A stretch of DNA of 64,000 nt from Phylloscopus collybita (GCA_027886175.1 JAJNNQ010000075.1:30782501-30846500); one strand, 5' to 3'. Counted from the first letter of the stretch, positions 1 through 13,721 are shown. Numbers and translations are program-made. Notes: generated by a model not told the origin, from the letters alone.

Positions 1-3000
1 TAAATTCCAATTTCATACCACTGCTCTGGCAGGATGTAGTCTTTTCTGCTGGAACAGAATTCAGTTTATAATGCTTGACCATAATAGTTCCATTAACCTG
101 CTTTCTTGCAATTGTAAATGTGACTGCTTCACTTCAAATACAATCTTCTGGTCTCCCAGAAATTAATGTAACTATTCAATTGTTTAAGTGCCTCTGTGTT
201 TACAGGGATGAAGCCTAAATTTTCACACAAGACCTCCTTTATAGATTGTGGTTTTTTATATATATATATAGAAAACACAATAAAACGGAATGAAAGCTTG
301 AAGTTCTTTCAAAGTCAATCACAAAGTCTTTAAGATCATCTGTATATTCAGATGCATCCGGGAGACAATATTCTTATGCATTAAATTTTCTCGTTCTTGA
401 CCATCAAGCAGCAACATACATTTTCTCCTTCAGCTTCTGTTATTCTCAGGCTTCAAGAAGTTAGACCAGAAAATCTACTGATATGTTTACCCATGAAAAA
501 TAAACAAACAGACCCCACAAGCCTTCCTTCAGCTGAGGAAGAAAACACATGCATTCTAGTGGCACAATGGCATAAGCTTCAGTTCATGTAATTGGATGGG
601 AGTGTACATGAGGACCTTGTAGGTGCCTGGGTTAGAGTATCCCCAAGACATTTTGATAATGTAATTCAGACTAGTGCTGTGTATTCCAAAAGCAAAATAA
701 ATTAGTCTTTGCTAGTTGTTTTCATGACTACCAGGGACCATTTCTAGTGGGGATGTTTTTTTTTTTTTTTCTACCCAGAGAAAGTATGAATTGCATTAGA
801 GACTTTAAAATTAATCTCAATTTCCCTTCAATTTGGTTGCAGAATATTAACAAGTTGCTTCCAGGAACCCTTGAGAGCTTCCCTCAGTATCTCATTCTGT
901 TAAAAACTTAGATATATTCCTGCAAGTACTATGGAATTTAAAATACAGTTATAAGCATTTTAAAATTGGTTTTGGTACGTCACTACTATTAAAATTTCTA
1001 TTAGTTTTTTATTATATGTAATTCCCCTGTAGCACCATGGAGTTGCCTAATAACAAATTTACTCTTCTTTATAATAGGTTGTATGGGATAAAGTTGAGAA
1101 CAGTAATGTAATGTAAAACTCTCTGTTCAGTTTGTTGTAACTTTCTCAAAAGCTTTTTTATTTGGTTGCTCTTGTTGGTTTTGCTTAAATGTAGATGTGT
1201 TTTTGTTAATGTGTAGATGTGTTTTGTAGATGTGTTTTTGTTAACCATCCTGCTTTAATGTTGTGGATAACAGACCCCTGTGGAAGTTGCAGCTTTCAGA
1301 AAGTTGTGCTCATTCAGGTTCAATGCATAAAGGTTTTTAGCATAGTACGTAAATTCTTCCTCTCCAAGTCCACTCCCTTTCATGACTTTCAGGTAAAACA
1401 TGGCTTCTTTCAGCTCCAAACAGACCGTAAATTCCCTAGTTTAGTCTCCTACGCCAGAGAATTTCCATTAGGGTTTTTTTGTTTTTTTTTTTCAATTTCT
1501 ATTTCAGAGGGAAATGAAGCAGATGATCTGTGTCAGGGGAAATTTGTGGCAGATAGCGGTATGTTTGGGATGTTCTGTAAAAGTCTACAGAGATCTCGTG
1601 TTCTTAAATTGAAAGTTTTGCTATCTGAGTAGTTAAATATTTCTCATTTTTGCACAGACTAGTAAAAAAACCAATTTGCACACAATTTTTTCAGTTATGA
1701 ACTAACACCAGAAATATTTTGTGCTTTGTTTCAGGTTAGTCCAGGAACAGCACTTGTGTTTAGTTCATGAAGGCTAAATTTTTGCACCAACCCTCCCATA
1801 TTTCTTTATAATACTAATAAATACAAGGGATTCTAGTGTGGAAGGGCTATCATGCTGGCTGTGGTGATGATAAATTTGGTTAGCAGGAAGAAAAGGTCTA
1901 CAGCATAGGTTGGCTAGTAGTTAGAATAGAAAAATACTCAAGGACAAGGCACTGTAGGGACAAGAGTTATATATTGACCAGAGACTTTTGACAAACTTGT
2001 AAAAGAAAACAAAACTCATTGTTACGCTGGAAAATAAAATGCAGGTTTATGATGTTGGTGTAATAATCTTCCCGTGGGTAAAAGAATTTCAGATGCTAGT
2101 AAACTGGGAAATTTAGGCAAAAAAAATACTTCCAAAGCTCACAGGTTTCAGTGTCATTAAAAATACAATATTGGTAAAGCAGATATAAAATATTTGGTAT
2201 GTGAGTGGATCAAAAAGGAGCTAACAGAGCAATTATAGCTAGACTGGAGGATTTGAAGGAGGAAGAGAGAATTCTTGCTAAAGCTTGAAAATAAAAAAAT
2301 AAAGAGGAAGTGAAGTGTAAGGGAAATCAGATATTATTTCTTCCTGGTCTCTTGCCAAACACCCCATTGAAGAGGCAGACCTTTATTCCAGTAAAGAAAG
2401 TTTTCTTGCCAAAAATGTGGAGTTTGCTACTTTGCTCCCAGCCAAGCTGAGAATGAATTACGAAAATAAAACTTACGTCTACTGGGACCTTCAGTCATCT
2501 GTTACAAAATGTTGAAAGTGACTTAATTCAGGAAGATCTGGATTCTAGCTCAGGCTCAGAGGGAACTTGAGGGCTTTATGGCTTCCTTTTTTTCTATCAA
2601 GTTTTATAGCCCATATTTGTAGTAAAATAATGTTGTTTGAAGTTTGTATGTTTCATGGGAGTGGTGCCTTGAAGAAGTTATTTCAGTTAAATGGCACCAG
2701 ATGGAGTGTTTAGTTTGTGACAGGATTCCACTGTTTAGCTTGAAATTATGTTCTTTATTTGATGGCTTTATGGCATCAACAGCTATTCTAATGGCATATA
2801 TTCTTGGTCTGCCCCTTGGAAAAATGGGATAAAATGCATCTTGAATCAATTTGGGGAGAAAAAAAAACTATGGTTAGATAATAACTTAGAGGATTTTCTT
2901 TACTATGAGATTTCATAACTTCATATCAGAGTATGAATTAATTTTCAGTTCAAGAGTATGCCTTGGTTGTCTTCGGACTACACAAAAATCTCCAGATACC

Positions 3001-3737
3001 TAGTAAGGATAGAATAAATCCTCAAACCCAACAATAAGAATTAATATTTAGTATGAGAGTAAAAATATTTCTAGACAAATATTGAGAGTCAGCACTTAAT
3101 TTTATATTTTTTTTTAATTTGCCACCTTTCTTTATGCTGGTATCATCTATATTTTAGATCCTCCACTTCGCAGCAAAAATAAAAGCCCAAAGAAGACAGG
3201 AAGAAGCTTATCATTATTAAGTTGCAAGACAATGAGATTGCTACTAATTGTGACACTGACTTTTAATACTCATTGTCTAAAAGTAATGGGTGTGAGAGAG
3301 AAGGCAGATATGGAATGAAAATTACCAGCCATAGAACAGAAATGAAAAATGTGCCACAATTATTTTTAGGAGTGAGAAGTCATCTGTTTAAGGGGACAGC
3401 CCTTCAGAAACAGAAAGCACAGCCATCAAAACGACAGTGTAAGTGATTGTATCTTCCTTGAAGGAGACTGAGCTCCTCAGCCACAGACTTTCATAGTGGT
3501 AAAGACTCTGAAGTGGGAAGATAAACATGTGGGAGATTTTATCTTCCCTAGGAAAAAAAAACAAAAAACCCCCAAAAATATCAAAGAATCTGAGGACTTC
3601 TAGTAATAAGAAAGACTCTGAAAAGGAAACAGAAATCAGATTTCCTGTTTGTGTACATTAGTCAATACACTTTCCAAATACTTGTACCATGTAGGATTAG
3701 AGAGGTTGTATTCTAAATAAAAGGGGGAGGGAAAATG

Positions 3738-3757
<20 letters not shown>
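1..3757. other. Unique AT-rich non-coding DNA
   Basis: I see no gene here. Open frames are short, AT-biased and resemble no protein I know. Small simple sequences are present: a (TA)7 run at 257-270, a run of 15 T at 756-770, and an imperfect tandem repeat of a 20-base unit at 1190-1244. An AATAAA at 3716-3721 lies shortly before the poly(A) run that ends this stretch. Confidence 0.6.
1190..1244. repeat. Short tandem duplication, 20-bp unit
   Basis: The unit TGTAGATGTGTTTTTGTTAA occurs at 1190-1209 and again, identical, at 1225-1244. A truncated copy of its first 14 bases sits between them at 1212-1225. Identical copies suggest a fairly recent local duplication. No function is evident. Confidence 0.85.

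Positions 3758-3796
<39 letters not shown>
3758..3796 (+). repeat. Poly(A) run of 39
   Basis: An uninterrupted run of 39 A follows an AAAC/AAC-rich lead-in at about 3740-3757. An AATAAA at 3716-3721 lies about 35 bases upstream, the arrangement expected at the 3' end of a retrocopied transcript. It could equally be an expanded simple repeat. I could not recognise a parent gene in the upstream 500 bases and saw no flanking duplication. Confidence 0.9.
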
Positions 3797-3798
<2 letters not shown>

Positions 3799-3937
3799 AA
3801 TATTTTAAGCTTTCAAATTATCTCCAGTGGTTAATATAAAAGCAAACCCAGTCACAGCTCATTGAGACATAACTAGTGTGTGAAAAGGTAGAAAGAGTTT
3901 GACAGAAAAGCGAATGAGGAGGTTTCAGACATCTCCA

Positions 3938-4344
3938 TGTTCTGGTTCTGACCAGGACAGGATTAATTTTGTCAGTAGCCAGGATGGGCATGGCTTGGAC
4001 AATGAGGTTGTTCTATACCACCTCAGGCCATGTGCAGGGGGCAGGAGGGGAAGGAGCCTTCTGGTCAGGTAATGTAGAGAGGGCACTCAGGTGTTGCTGG
4101 GCTCTGCACAGTGAACACTCCTGTGTGAAGCATTCGCTTCACTTGTACACTCTGTTATTGGTATTGTCAGTGTTACTTTTTGTTTCTTTTTTCGTTGTAA
4201 GCTCTTCTTATCTCAACCTGTGATTTCCAATTCTCCTCTCCAGCCCATTGCAGGGAGGAGGGGTAAGGAGAATGGAATGGGGAAGTGAGTGCGTGGTGCA
4301 TGGTTTGGACTGTTTCAGTGGGAACATTAAATTGGGGAACACCA
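3938..4344 (+). mobile_element. Decayed ERVL-type solo LTR
   Basis: The segment starts with a degenerate TGTTCTGGTTCTGACC resembling the usual 5' end of a common avian ERVL LTR. It continues through a GTTATTGGTATTG / TCTTATCTCAACC block and a purine-rich AGGAGGGG block to a TGTGTGGTGC-like segment near the end at about 4344. These blocks appear in the family's usual order. Length, about 400 bp, suits a solo LTR. No internal retroviral coding sequence adjoins it. I could not find a convincing target-site duplication, so the exact ends are approximate and the copy is old. Confidence 0.6.
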
Positions 4345-4408
4345 TTCCTGTACCACAACATCTCATCACTTATTTAGGGATCTAGGAGAGTTAGATAGTA
4401 GAACACTT

Positions 4409-4554
4409 TAGCTCAGAGTCACTGATCAGAACACTGGTCAGAGCATGGGGCTAGTAACACCAAGGTTGTGGGTTCAGTCCCTGTATGGTACAATTTAAGA
4501 GCTGGATTTGATGATCCTTGTGAGTTCCTTCCAACTCAGAATAATCTGTGAATC
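4409..4554 (+). mobile_element. tRNA-Ile-headed, CR1-tailed SINE (TguSINE1-like)
   Basis: The 5' part resembles tRNA-Ile: TAGCTCAG, then TGGTCAGAGCATGG, a CTAGTAACACCAAGG anticodon-arm region, and a B box GGTTCAGTCCC. The 3' part, GATGATCCTTGTGAGTTCC to the end, is a CR1-like tail, so mobilisation by CR1 reverse transcriptase is expected. The A-box region carries an extra 18 bases (about 4417-4434), which looks like a partial duplication of the neighbouring TGGTCAGAGCA. This would split the A box and probably silence polymerase III transcription. The family is known from songbirds; the subfamily name is from memory. Confidence 0.75.
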
Positions 4555-5342
4555 CCAAGGATGGGAAGAACAAACTTCTCAATTTTTGGTCCTAGCTGTC
4601 TCTATGTAGTGTGCCTAAATCACTTTTAAAACAGAGAAGAGCCACTCAGACATTCCTCAAAGTTTTGCTCCAAGTTAGTCACATCTTTTAAAAACAAAAG
4701 GAAAATCTTGATTTGTAACCAGAAACACTTTGAGACCAAGAGGAAATTGTGGAATGCTCATATAGTCCCTGAAAGCAGAACTCTCCTGCAAGAGTTCAGT
4801 TCAGGTTTCCAGCTAATTTGAGGTGTGGCACACTGCAGAAAGTATGATTTATAGGAATTCCTTCACACATTTTAAACTTGTAGCAAAATTGTATGAACAA
4901 TCAACTCTTGGCTTCTTTTTCAGGAACAGATATTAAAGAGACATCATGTATATTTTATTTTTTCAATAAAATGGTTTGAAATATATCCATTATTATTAAC
5001 TGTTCATTCATAACTTTCTCAAACAAGTACTAATTTTTATACCCTCTTTAGCTGAAATGAAAACAAATAATAACACTGTTTATGAAAATTAGAATGAGCT
5101 AATGCTGTTAAGAACTAACAAGAAAAATATTTAACTTTATGAAGGAGTTGTTACTGCTATTGTCTCTTTGAAAAATGGCAGATAAATAATCTGATAATCA
5201 TGACAAATGATTATTCATCAGATAATTTATGACAAAAATATAGAGATCAAGACATTTCTAATTTCCCCTACCTCAACTCTCACAACTTTAATGTTCTGTA
5301 AAGACCGAGGTCAATCTGCAGTTTTAGGACTGATTCTCCTCA
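4555..5342. other. Unique non-coding DNA
   Basis: Nothing recognisable lies here. It is AT-rich with no long open frame, no CR1 block and no LTR signal. Confidence 0.55.
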
Positions 5343-5640
5343 TACATCTGAAAAAACCAAACAAAAAATTTCAACCAACTAGCAAAACAAACACACAAAA
5401 CTACAAAAAACCCCCAAACAAACCACAACAAAATAAAACCAAAAGCAGATAAAACAAATTTAAAAAAAAAACCCAAACAAAACAAAAAAAAAAAACCCCA
5501 AACACAAAAAAGACTCAAAGTCTAAACAAACAAGAAAAAAAAACCTACAAAAAAAAAAGAAAATAAAACAAACGAAAAAACCCTACAGAAACCAAAATTA
5601 ACAACTCTACCTAAAAAAAACAAGCTGAGGAAAACCTCTG
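5343..5640 (-). repeat. A/C-rich low-complexity tract (G/T-rich on minus strand)
   Basis: About 300 bases consist almost wholly of A and C on the plus strand, in irregular AAAC, AAACC and AAAACCCC mixtures with little G or T. On the minus strand this is the same kind of G/T-rich tract as those at 15.0, 26.8 and 38.8 kb. Translations across it are artefacts of the low complexity. There is no fixed repeat unit. Confidence 0.85.
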
Positions 5641-8600
5641 AAGTATAAACAAAGAAACCCCTTGGTTTCAAGAATCTCATCTAGGTAGTCATAGTTTTCT
5701 TGACCTTTTTCTTTTTTTAAGAGATGGGTCTTTATAAAGCATAGCAGAATCCTTCTTCACTGAAATGTTCTGACAAAGGATCTCTGTGGATATGATGGTT
5801 CAACAGTTGAGCAAATATTCGCTTTTGAATCAGTGATCAACAGAGGTGTTCATTGCAGTGATCACCTTTCACAGTATGAGTTGTGTGACATTCCTTGCCT
5901 CTGCCATACCCAGTTCTGGACACCATGTACTCTTCAGCTCATGGACGCTCAGACAGTTTTCCCTTTCAGTCACAGCCACAGAGGATTTGTCTGAAGTACC
6001 TGGTGAGCCATAAATCGTTAAAAACCCACACTCCACATCTGGAAGACCATCCAGATCAATAAGGCTTTCAGTTATTGTAGAGGAAAAGTGATCTACTTTT
6101 CCTAAGAGTTATCTGCATGAGAACATTATACTTGCATACACAGCTTTGGTTTTGAATGTTATTGCGACTTTTGCCACTATTTATTCTGCTTTTTATTTCT
6201 TTAATTTTCACAATCCTGTCGTATCCTAATCTTTTGGCTAGATCTGTGTTCATGCATCTTGTAGTGTTTACATCTCTTCATATCCTTGAAATCTTTGTGA
6301 AATATCTGACTTTACATTTGAGAAATGATTTTTTTTCAATTTTTGGTGCTGTAATGAAGACCTCAGAGAAGTTTTTTTATTGCCAAATACAGTATGCAAT
6401 GATAGTTCATACAAAAATGTATATATTTCTATATTAATATATATATCATGCATATAAATGAAAACAGTGGAAGTGGAACAAATAACACTGCTTACTCTTT
6501 ACTATTTCATCCTTTAATAGCTCAGCTGTTTTCTCTTTTTTCTTATAAGTAATCACCTTTCCCATCTGAAACAAATTAACTCCTGGGGAGGATATGTTCT
6601 GAGAGCTTTCATATGGTCCTTGTTACCAGGGAAACTACTTCTTTTGTCAGTATGTGTTCTGAAGCTCACGGACAGTGTAGATTGCTTTGTAACATCAGAT
6701 GACAAGAGACAGCAAGGGCCAACTAGTTTGCATGTGGTTTCTGAGCAAAAAAATAATTAGAGACTCTCACAACACCGGCCAACATTACTTATCCTGGACA
6801 GCTCTTCAAAACAGAGGTGTGCAAAATAGTGTGGTTTATCTATGCATTCAGCTTCCTGCAGGTTGATGAAACAAATATTGTCCTGGAGGCAGGTGGGTGG
6901 GGGATGAAGTGCCAAGCAGCTGTCGGTGTTGGGGAGTCCTCTGCTGGGGACAGAGAGCTGGGCGATTGCTGGACGCTGCAGGGCCCAGGTTTAGGAGTTC
7001 TGGAATAAGCTGCCAGAGGAAACCGCTTCCCCTTGAACAGGTTCTTCCTGGGTTTGTGCATCTCATTTTGAAAGTGGTTTGTAACACTTATTTTGTTTTT
7101 GTTACTAGACTGTGTGTAATTTTCCAAATTATTAAGCCTAAGGCTTCTAATTTTTGATGGAATATGGTACCTAAGAGCATATCTTTCTGATGAAAAATGT
7201 CAGGGTTTTGAAAAGACAGTCTACTTTTTTTTCTTTTTTTCAGCAAACAAAACCAAGAGGTACATTGAGGAAATAAAGCAAAGCAATGCATGTACCTCGT
7301 AACAATTACTGCTGTTTCAGAAGCTTTTCTGATTTACATTTTTAATCTGTAATGAGCTCAATGCCCACACTGGATTGTGGGAGATATTGGATTTAAAGTG
7401 ACTAGCAAACAGCATACAGAGTTGAGCCAATAATGAGAAATATCAGTGCCATTAATGGCTTCTGAGATCTCAGCAAGGCTTCTGTTTTCAAAAGTCTTCT
7501 AATAACAAAGCTCAGTGTATGTCTTAAGTCTTTGCCAGTCTGCTTTTTTAACCATGTTACTATGTCTAGCATTTTACCCACAGAAGCTGGTTTGTTTTAA
7601 AAGTGAAGAAAGAATAGATTAATGAAGCTAGCTAGCTTGTTTTGTTGAGGATTTTTTTAGGAAAGAAAAATAAAAGGAAAATAGAAGCAAAAAATCATCT
7701 GGGTAATCCATTTTCATTCTTTGGAAGACCTAAATAATAAAACCAGAAACACTGGCTGCAGAAGTGGAAATATCAGTTTAGCTTTAATCATAATCATTCC
7801 ACCATTGTTACAATAGTCCTGACAAGTTGGAGTTCAGTCTTTTTTGAAAGCCATGCATGAATATAACTGCAGTTTCAGTCAGCAACACCTAACCATGAAT
7901 ACTGGATATGAGAACAGATCACAGAAAATGTAGCACATTGACAACAGACATCAAACAGTCTGCTATGGAAAGCATCTGTACTATTAATCTGAGCAGATCA
8001 CCAGGTAATGGCTATTCAACAAGCTGAATACAGTGAAGAAGGATAAATCATAGACAGCAAGCTGAGTGAAATAACTGAGATCATAGAAATGGCAGAAAAA
8101 GTGATTAAAAAACACTGCTTTTACTTACATGGCACCAGATGCATTAAATACTAACAGGAAAGCAAAAGTCCTAAACCAGAAGCATACAGCCTAAACAGAG
8201 TTTTTATGCATATGATGAGAATTACTCAAAGAAAGCCAGCACAACTGGATGACAAATTTATGAATGCATTTGGTATAATGGGGCATAAAATATTTTCTTG
8301 GGATTGCTTATGAGCAATACAAACACTTTTCTGTACGATATTTATGTTTCTCCAAGGTACATTCAATGGGCCTGATGCAGCAAAAAATACAGACGTGTTC
8401 TTGTATCTCATAACTATACTCACAAGAAGTTTTAGATAAACTCTCATTTGCATCTGCTTTCAGCGGGACATAAGCAAATGTTTCCTTTTTTTGTGAACAC
8501 AGAAATTATTTCACTTTCTGCTAAAATAAAAGACATGTGACAAGACACCAAACCCCTTCCCCTTGGGGTACTGGGCAAAAACCCAAAGTAAAAGAGTCTA

Positions 8601-9853
8601 AAGCATATGAGAAGCTCAGGTGAGCTTTTCCTTGGATTCTGCAAAATCTGTTTTCAGGTTGGGCTTGTAGCTAGCAGGTCCTGCAGGAGTTCTGCAAAAG
8701 CAGAGCATTTAGACCCTGAGGGAAGAGAGGAAGCTCTTCCCAATCTCTTTCAATAGTGGTTTCCCTTGTCAATTAAAAGGATGCCAGCTACTGTCAGCTA
8801 GGAGTCTGTCAAGCCCTTAGTGTAAGATGCCTGAAGGGAGGATGCAGATTAAAGCAGTGTAAGAAAAACAGATGTTAGAGCATGAACTAGAGATGTTCTG
8901 AAATTCAAAGAGGTTGTTCTGCCTTAATGTGCTTAATTACAGAATTCCTTGTTGCTGTCATTAAAATTGAACCCTGCTGTTAGCTCATTCATCTATGCTC
9001 CAATTTCCATTAAAAATTTCAGTTCCCTTAGGGGTGGTAGGACCACCTAGATTTGCCAATCCCTGAGATGTTACATCAATAGGGGAAAAAATATTCTCTT
9101 TATAATTCTGAACTATTCAGTGATCAATGTAAAAAGGAAGTCCAGTGCTTAAATTCCAGGACTAGGGATTAGATGATCTAGATTTTATTACATTAGATAG
9201 ATCTGTGATGAAAAACCAGCTCCCTTGAAAACCTTGAAAGTCTGGCTATTAACTTCAAAAGACCCACGATTTCTCCCTTGCTGTTAAAGTTGGAGTTAGT
9301 AATTCAGGTCAGCCTTTTGAAAAGGCCTCAGAACTACAGATCATACAAGAACACAGAGCATCCCAAATATGAAGCATCCAGCACCAGTGAACTCCTTTAT
9401 GCAAATTCTGTACCCATTTTTTGTACTCTCATCATATGCAGAAAATAAGAGAAATTATTTTTTGTTTTATTGAGTATTTTTACTTACTGATGTTGGATAA
9501 TTAATCAATGAAAATAATAATAATAATAAATAATAGAAAATATATTAAAAACTGCCCGATTAATCTTCTTGTGCTTCTTCCATTCCTGAGTAAGGTCAAA
9601 ACTGTATTTTCATTTTTCTACATAAACTTCCAGTTTACAAGTTGCATTCAGCTATTGAATGTAAAAGGAGAGCGTTTTGTTGAAATCATTTGCTCTACAA
9701 TATATTTTAAAACTACACTGAAGAAATTCTTTCCATAAAATTGAAACAGGTTTATTTTTTAGGGAATTTAAAAAAAAACTTTTTTTTTTTCTGAATCTTG
9801 TTAAAACAACAGGTTTCCACATTTTTTTTCTGAAAATGTTTTTATATATACAG
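5641..9853. other. Unique non-coding DNA
   Basis: No gene is supported. A modestly GC-richer patch at about 6885-7020 holds overlapping open frames on both strands, but their translations are low in information and match no family I recognise. An (AAT)n microsatellite lies at about 9512-9535. The rest is AT-rich. Confidence 0.55.
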
Positions 9854-10656
9854 TCATAGAATTGTGCAGGTTGGAAAATATGTCCAAGATGAAGCCCCAC
9901 CATTAAACCAACACTATTAATGCACACTAAACCATGTCCCTAAGTGCCACATCTACATGCCTCTTAAACACCTCCAGGGATGGTGACTTCACCGCTTCCC
10001 TGGGTAGCCTGTTCCAAAGCTTGGCAACCCTTTCTATGGAGAAAGTTTTCCTAATGTAACGTCTAGACCTTCCCTGGTCTTCCCTGAGCCTCCTTTTCTC
10101 CAAACTGAACAACTCCAGCTCTCAGCTGTTCCTCGTAACACTTGTGGGCCAGACCCCTCACCAGCTCCCTTCTCTGTCATTCCTGTAGTGGGAGGCCCAT
10201 AACTGAGCACAGAATTTGAGGTGTGGCCTCCCCAGTGCCCAGTACAGGGGACAAACACTGCCCTGCTCCTGCTGGCCATGCTATTGCTGATACAGCCCAG
10301 GATGCCATTGGCCTTCTTGGCCACCTGGGCACTCTGTTGGCCCATGCTCAGCTGCTGTTGCAGCATCCCCTGGTCCTTTATCCCTGGGCAGCTTTTCAGC
10401 CACTCTGTTGCCAGCCTGTAGTGCTGGACACAGCACTTAACCTTGTTGAACCTCATACATCTGGCCTGAGACCATTGATTCAGCCTGTCCAGAGCCCTCT
10501 GCAGAGCCTTCCTGCTCTCCAGCAGACCAGCCCAGCCTGGTGTCACCTACAAACTGAACATGGTTGTCCTTGATCCCTTCATCCAGATCATTGATAAAGA
10601 TGTTAACAGGACTGGCCCCAAAAATGAGCCCTCAGAAATACCACTAGTGACAAAGG
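9854..10656 (-). mobile_element. CR1 LINE fragment, 3' part with ORF2 C-terminus
   Basis: The plus strand begins with TCATAGAATT, the reverse of the CR1 3' terminal octamer, so the element runs on the minus strand. The minus-strand reading holds the familiar end of CR1 ORF2: QVAKKANGILGCISNSMASR and, after a frame break, [11 protein letters not shown], then [19 protein letters not shown]. The reading frame is split between about 10034-10546 and 9927-10112 by at least one frameshift, and an in-frame stretch after the SMASR block is garbled. The copy is 5'-truncated, as CR1 copies usually are, and cannot encode a functional enzyme. Confidence 0.93.
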
Positions 10657-13600
10657 GCTGTTTATAACCAAGAAGCATATCCAGATAGAATAAACCCATC
10701 TACTTCGAGTCATAAGAAAAAGAAAGGAAAATCAAGGACAATATAAATCTAACATTGCAAGTTTCCAGAAAACAGAGTAAAAACACTCAGGGTTTATTTT
10801 TGCTGCACAAATATTTAAATTAAATATAGACATGAAAAGGTCAAACTTGCTCCTCCAGGAAGCCAAGGAACAATCTGAGTTTCCTTCTCAGGTTTTGAAT
10901 GAAGTTATGTAAAGATGTCTTCAAATGTGGTTAAGGATAGGAGAAGGGAACACCCATTCCTGTGGAGTTACTCTATGGAAGAAGACTCCTGAAGGCACTT
11001 GGATGAACTTCTACATGCCAGAAGTTATGAGTCGTGTCTGAGACAGCGTGAACCTGAAGAGACCGGAGAAAAATGCTGCTAGAGCCACAGAACCACAAGT
11101 ATTTGTGTCCATTTAATATAAATATTAGTATAAAAATCCTGATACCAAAACCCAGCATTGTCCGCATTATCATCATGTGTTATTCACTTTTTCATAGAAA
11201 AAGCTCAATAATTTTATCTAGAATTGTGTTTGGTTTTCTAAACTTTTTGTTGTCCCTCCTAGAGCATTCACTCAAATATTATGAAGTCTTTATTCTCACT
11301 GAATAGTGCTTTACAGTTCTCTAGTCATTCTGATTAAGTACAAAGGCTTCATGGTATTACATTTAAAGGAATTCAGTGTTTTTATTAAGGAACCTAAACA
11401 ATTGACCTACTCTTACAGAGATGACATTCATTGTTATATATAAAATAAGTGATCAAGATTTCAAATGTTCTCTGTACTTAATATTGGGAGCAAGAACTAA
11501 ATCTTTCTGGATATCATTTAGGAATCTCAGTGGAAGCAAACCACTGCATTTCATTTGTACCATATGAGGCAATTACTTTTGAAAATCAGATTTTTAAGTG
11601 CAGTCTCGATATATCAGAGTGAGCAGTGCCTGTGATTGGGTATTGTAAACAATCTGTTTTGGTTAGAATTCCTACCAGCAAACCACATGCTAGGGTACTG
11701 CTGAGGAGTGAGAACAGTAAGGTTAGTTAGCAAAGGAGTCAAAGCAGAATATCTTGAAAATTCACATATTTCAGTATATCTTAAAAATTCAGATATTATT
11801 ACAAATATATGAGGCACGGTTTCCACAGCTTGTTGACACAAAAAATTACAGATGCTGTGTCAGAAACTGTTTTTGCAGTTATAGGAACCAGGTTACTGAA
11901 GGAAATTTCAGACTGTTTATTTATTCTTTAGTTGAAGTATAACTTAAAATTATTTTGGCATGGACTATCTGAAGAAATATGACATATTTGGATGGCAGTG
12001 CCCCTTGCACAATGGCCAGAGTGTTTTGCTGGGAGAAAAATACACAGAACACAGCAGGAGTCAAACTGACCCAAAGGGTCCTCAGACTCTCAGCCCCGCC
12101 TCCAACTCTCCTCACATCCCTGCTTGCTTCCTGGTAACATTTAGCTGGGCAGGCTGCATGGGGTCAGCCCTGTTTAGTTTCCCATGCAGGCACCAACAGG
12201 GCAGAAATGTGCCAGCATCTCTCCTGGGGAGAGGTGGGAGGAAACCCTAAAATCTCCTAATTTTCAGAAAACTTACATGAAATTAATGTTGTTGGCAATT
12301 CTGCTCTTATATAAAATTGGCTAAAATTATTGGGTGTGTTCAGAATTTTTCACAGGGATGACATACATCCCCCCTGATTTGATTCAGAGGTACAGTGCTC
12401 CTATAAATCCCTTTCTCTTCCTCAGTAGGCCTAATAGTATCACAGGCTTCATAACCCACAGGTATGTTGCCAGGGAGGTCTGTTAAATAATGTCCTGCCT
12501 GAACAGGAGCTGCATGATGAACTTATATCGTGTTCTGAATTACATACAGGGAATGTTGCTGTAATTGTGGGGTTCATTGCATGTAGATGTAGATCTACAG
12601 ACAATGGATAGGTAGACAATTTTCTCCAAATGTAATTTTCTAACCAGGTCGTCCTCTGGCTGCTCTTATCAAGTAGAGTTCTGAGCTCATCTATTCCAGC
12701 ATATATGATGCAGTACTTCCATGTGATTTGATGAATATTTAATAATCAATGAGAACAGATTCAGACTCCCTGTGTTTTTGAGGGACAGTATTTAAAACAG
12801 CACCATTAAATTACTAAATGAAATGCTCAGGTTTGACCCTCTTTAACTCATAGGAAAATACCCTTCAAATGCACTGAGTCCTTGGATTTTGTCCATAATC
12901 CATGCTTAATTTCATCAAATGCTATTCAACCAGTAAATCATGTCAGAAAATGCCAAGTAATTGATTCTCTAGACAAGACTTAATGGAGAGAAGAAAACAG
13001 GTTAGACTAGTTGAAGGTTGTTTTTTGGGGTTTTTTGGGGGTTTTTTGAGCTTTTTTCCAAATATTTGAAACTTATTAAAGGTTTGCACGATTCAACTTT
13101 TCAATATAGTGAAATCCTGAATGCAATGTGCCTTTCACGAATGCCTCCAGATTAAACCTGCAGATACATCTCCCTGTATAAATATACTGCAGCCTGGTAA
13201 AACTGAAGAGACGTAATTCACACTGGTCACAGTGAAGTGTTTGAGAGGCATTTCAAGCTAAATGGGATATACATGGGTTGGCTCAGCAGTTTTCCCTTAA
13301 TTTCTTCAGACATAACGTTGAACTATGGTGTAGTGACCACAGAGAAATGCTGGGTTTTGTTGTAGAATAATAAGCTCAGGCTGTTTGCTCTGTGTGCATG
13401 AATAAATGGCCATCTGAAAGAGAACATTTTGTGTTCTACTGTTGGTCTTCCTTGTTGGTGTGTAGCCCCTTCTGCATTGCTTCACCTCTCTGGGTGAGAG
13501 GTTGTCTCTTCCAGCTGTTTTCCTCAATATGAGAACTCGTCCTTGTGCTCTGCATGAAGCCACTCCACTGAGTGGCCAAAGGTGGTGAACACAACCTTTC

Positions 13601-13721
13601 CCACAGTGCGTCACGCAGCTTTTGGAGAACATTTCTGACAGGTTAAGGTGATGCTGGCCTCCTGGGGACACAACCAGCACCTGGCGATCCACCCAAGGGT
13701 CCCACCGCAGCCCGACGAGCA

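Noticed and set aside
1219..1632. A 137-codon open frame
   Set aside because: No recognisable family, AT-driven composition, starts inside a tandem duplication and has no splice or promoter context; chance is the best explanation.
4409..4490. A possible tRNA-Ile gene
   Set aside because: The arms are imperfect, the A box is split, and a CR1-type tail follows, so it is a SINE head and not a tRNA gene.
10223..10573. A 116-codon plus-strand frame
   Set aside because: It is the antisense shadow of CR1 ORF2, which reads on the minus strand here.
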